Assembly (NCBI RefSeq): GCF_014654725.1
Contig: NZ_JACVZV010000038.1
Coordinates: 1-64,000 of the forward strand
Reading direction: 5' to 3'
Source of the DNA: Vulcanococcus sp. Clear-D1
GTDB lineage: Bacteria > Cyanobacteriota > Cyanobacteriia > PCC-6307 > Cyanobiaceae
DNA: 64,000 nucleotides
The notes under the pieces are model-generated. The model was not told the origin of the DNA and searched no databases. It worked only from the letters and a program-made list of their open reading frames with translations. Each line of letters starts with the position of its first letter. The first letter of the stretch is position 1. A program made the position numbers and the translations under genes. Positions 63,468 to 64,000 of this stretch are shown here, one piece after another.

Positions 63468-64000
63468 ATGGGAAGATATAGTCTTTCATGTGTGACGATA
63501 ACTTTGCGATTGACTGGCTAGCTCTTCGTTCAATTCCTCTAGCGGAATCTCGTGTGATTCCCATTTTGCGTGCTGCCGCACTGAGTGATAGTTCATCTGG
63601 GCACTCGATTCCGTGGCGCATCATGAGCAAGTCTTTCTCGGGCTTGGTCACTTGATTGAGGGCTTTGTGAACGTCTCTTTTCATGAGCTCTAGGATTGTT
63701 GGTGCGTCAGTTGGATCTAGATTGCTAGCGATGAGCTCCAAGAGCTCTTGGTCGTCGTTTTCTCCTGTTTTGGAGTCAAGGCTGATAGGTGCTTGTGCGC
63801 TCTGTAGCACTTCACGCACTTCTGTGAGACTGCGGCCTGTGCCCTCTGCGATTTCGTGAAGGGTTGGATTTCGCTTTAGTTTTTGGTGGAGAAGCCGCTG
63901 TGACTTTTGTAGTTTGATCAGTATCTCGATGATATGTACTGGTAGGCGAACCGTGCGCCCGTGTTTGGCTATGCCTCGAGTAATGCTTTCTCGGATCCAC
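63466..64000 (-). CDS. Sigma-70 factor, C-terminal part (5' end beyond the right edge)
   Basis: About 178 residues without a start inside the window. It begins in region 2.4 (WIRESITRGIAKHGRTVRLP), then region 3 (NPTLHEIAEGTGRSLTEVRE) and region 4 (TKPEKDLLMMRHGIECPDEL, then ITRDSARGIERRASQSIAKL). It is a group 2-like sigma factor and a distant relative of the one at 54356-55327. The DNA is clearly more AT-rich, with codons such as AAA, ATT and CTA that are rare in the neighbours, suggesting a different origin. Confidence 0.85.
   Translation of the reverse strand, partial: WIRESITRGIAKHGRTVRLPVHIIEILIKLQKSQRLLHQKLKRNPTLHEIAEGTGRSLTEVREVLQSAQAPISLDSKTGENDDQELLELIASNLDPTDAPTILELMKRDVHKALNQVTKPEKDLLMMRHGIECPDELSLSAAARKMGITRDSARGIERRASQSIAKLSSHMKDYIFP

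Overview
The window comes from a GC-rich alpha-cyanobacterium of the Cyanobium / marine Synechococcus type. The evidence is a form IA RuBisCO inside a cso-type (alpha) carboxysome operon, two CO2-hydrating NDH-1 gene sets, SbtA/SbtB and a SulP (BicA-type) bicarbonate transporter, cyAbrB, a Ycf52-like acetyltransferase and group 2 sigma factors. Genes are tightly packed, with many ATGA-type overlaps. No gene-free stretch exceeds about 300 bases.

Layout. (1) 1-5120 is a defence-like island: the start of a DUF1156 methylase running off the left edge, a VapBC/FitAB-type and a ParE/RelE-type toxin-antitoxin pair, and a large SNF2-type helicase whose C-terminal DUF3883 part is separated by an apparent single-base frameshift. 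(2) 5277-12490 is accessory: a LysR-like regulator divergent from a kinase-WYL protein, two secreted proteins, cyAbrB, a GH24 lysozyme fused to a C39-like domain, a one-helix membrane protein, an excisionase-like HTH protein and tRNA-Pro(UGG). (3) 12501-27386 is mostly core: M23 peptidase, AlkB, RidA, a FutC-like ATPase, GloB, HisG (short form), an ABC exporter, an alpha/beta hydrolase, GNAT, a CHASE4-EAL phosphodiesterase, two sugar-transfer-type enzymes around a bestrophin, HtrA and DnaA.

(4) 27417-57778 is a CO2-concentrating supercluster. The minus-strand operon reads csoS1-cbbL-cbbS-csoS2-csoSCA-csoS4A-csoS4B-csoS1E-ferritin-like-ndhF4-ndhD4-cupB-acRAF-cbbX. Upstream lie sbtA-sbtB (sbtA frameshifted near its end), rdgB and csoS1D. 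On the plus strand are a KimA-like K+ transporter and ndhF3-ndhD3-cupA-cupS. bioA, a sigma factor, psiE and bicA follow. (5) 57861-63420 holds an Mrp/Mnh-type Na+/H+ antiporter operon without an A subunit and a CPA2 antiporter. (6) 63466-64000 is the C-terminal part of a second sigma factor in visibly more AT-rich DNA.

How the parts fit. SbtA and BicA would import HCO3- with Na+, CupA- and CupB-type NDH-1 complexes would convert CO2 to HCO3-, and CsoSCA inside the shell would release CO2 to RuBisCO maintained by CbbX and assembled with acRAF. The Mnh antiporter could maintain the Na+ gradient needed for import (inference). Three places look like loss of a single G/C (helicase, sbtA, and possibly a short reading frame near 55.5 kb), so sequencing error must be weighed against real mutation.
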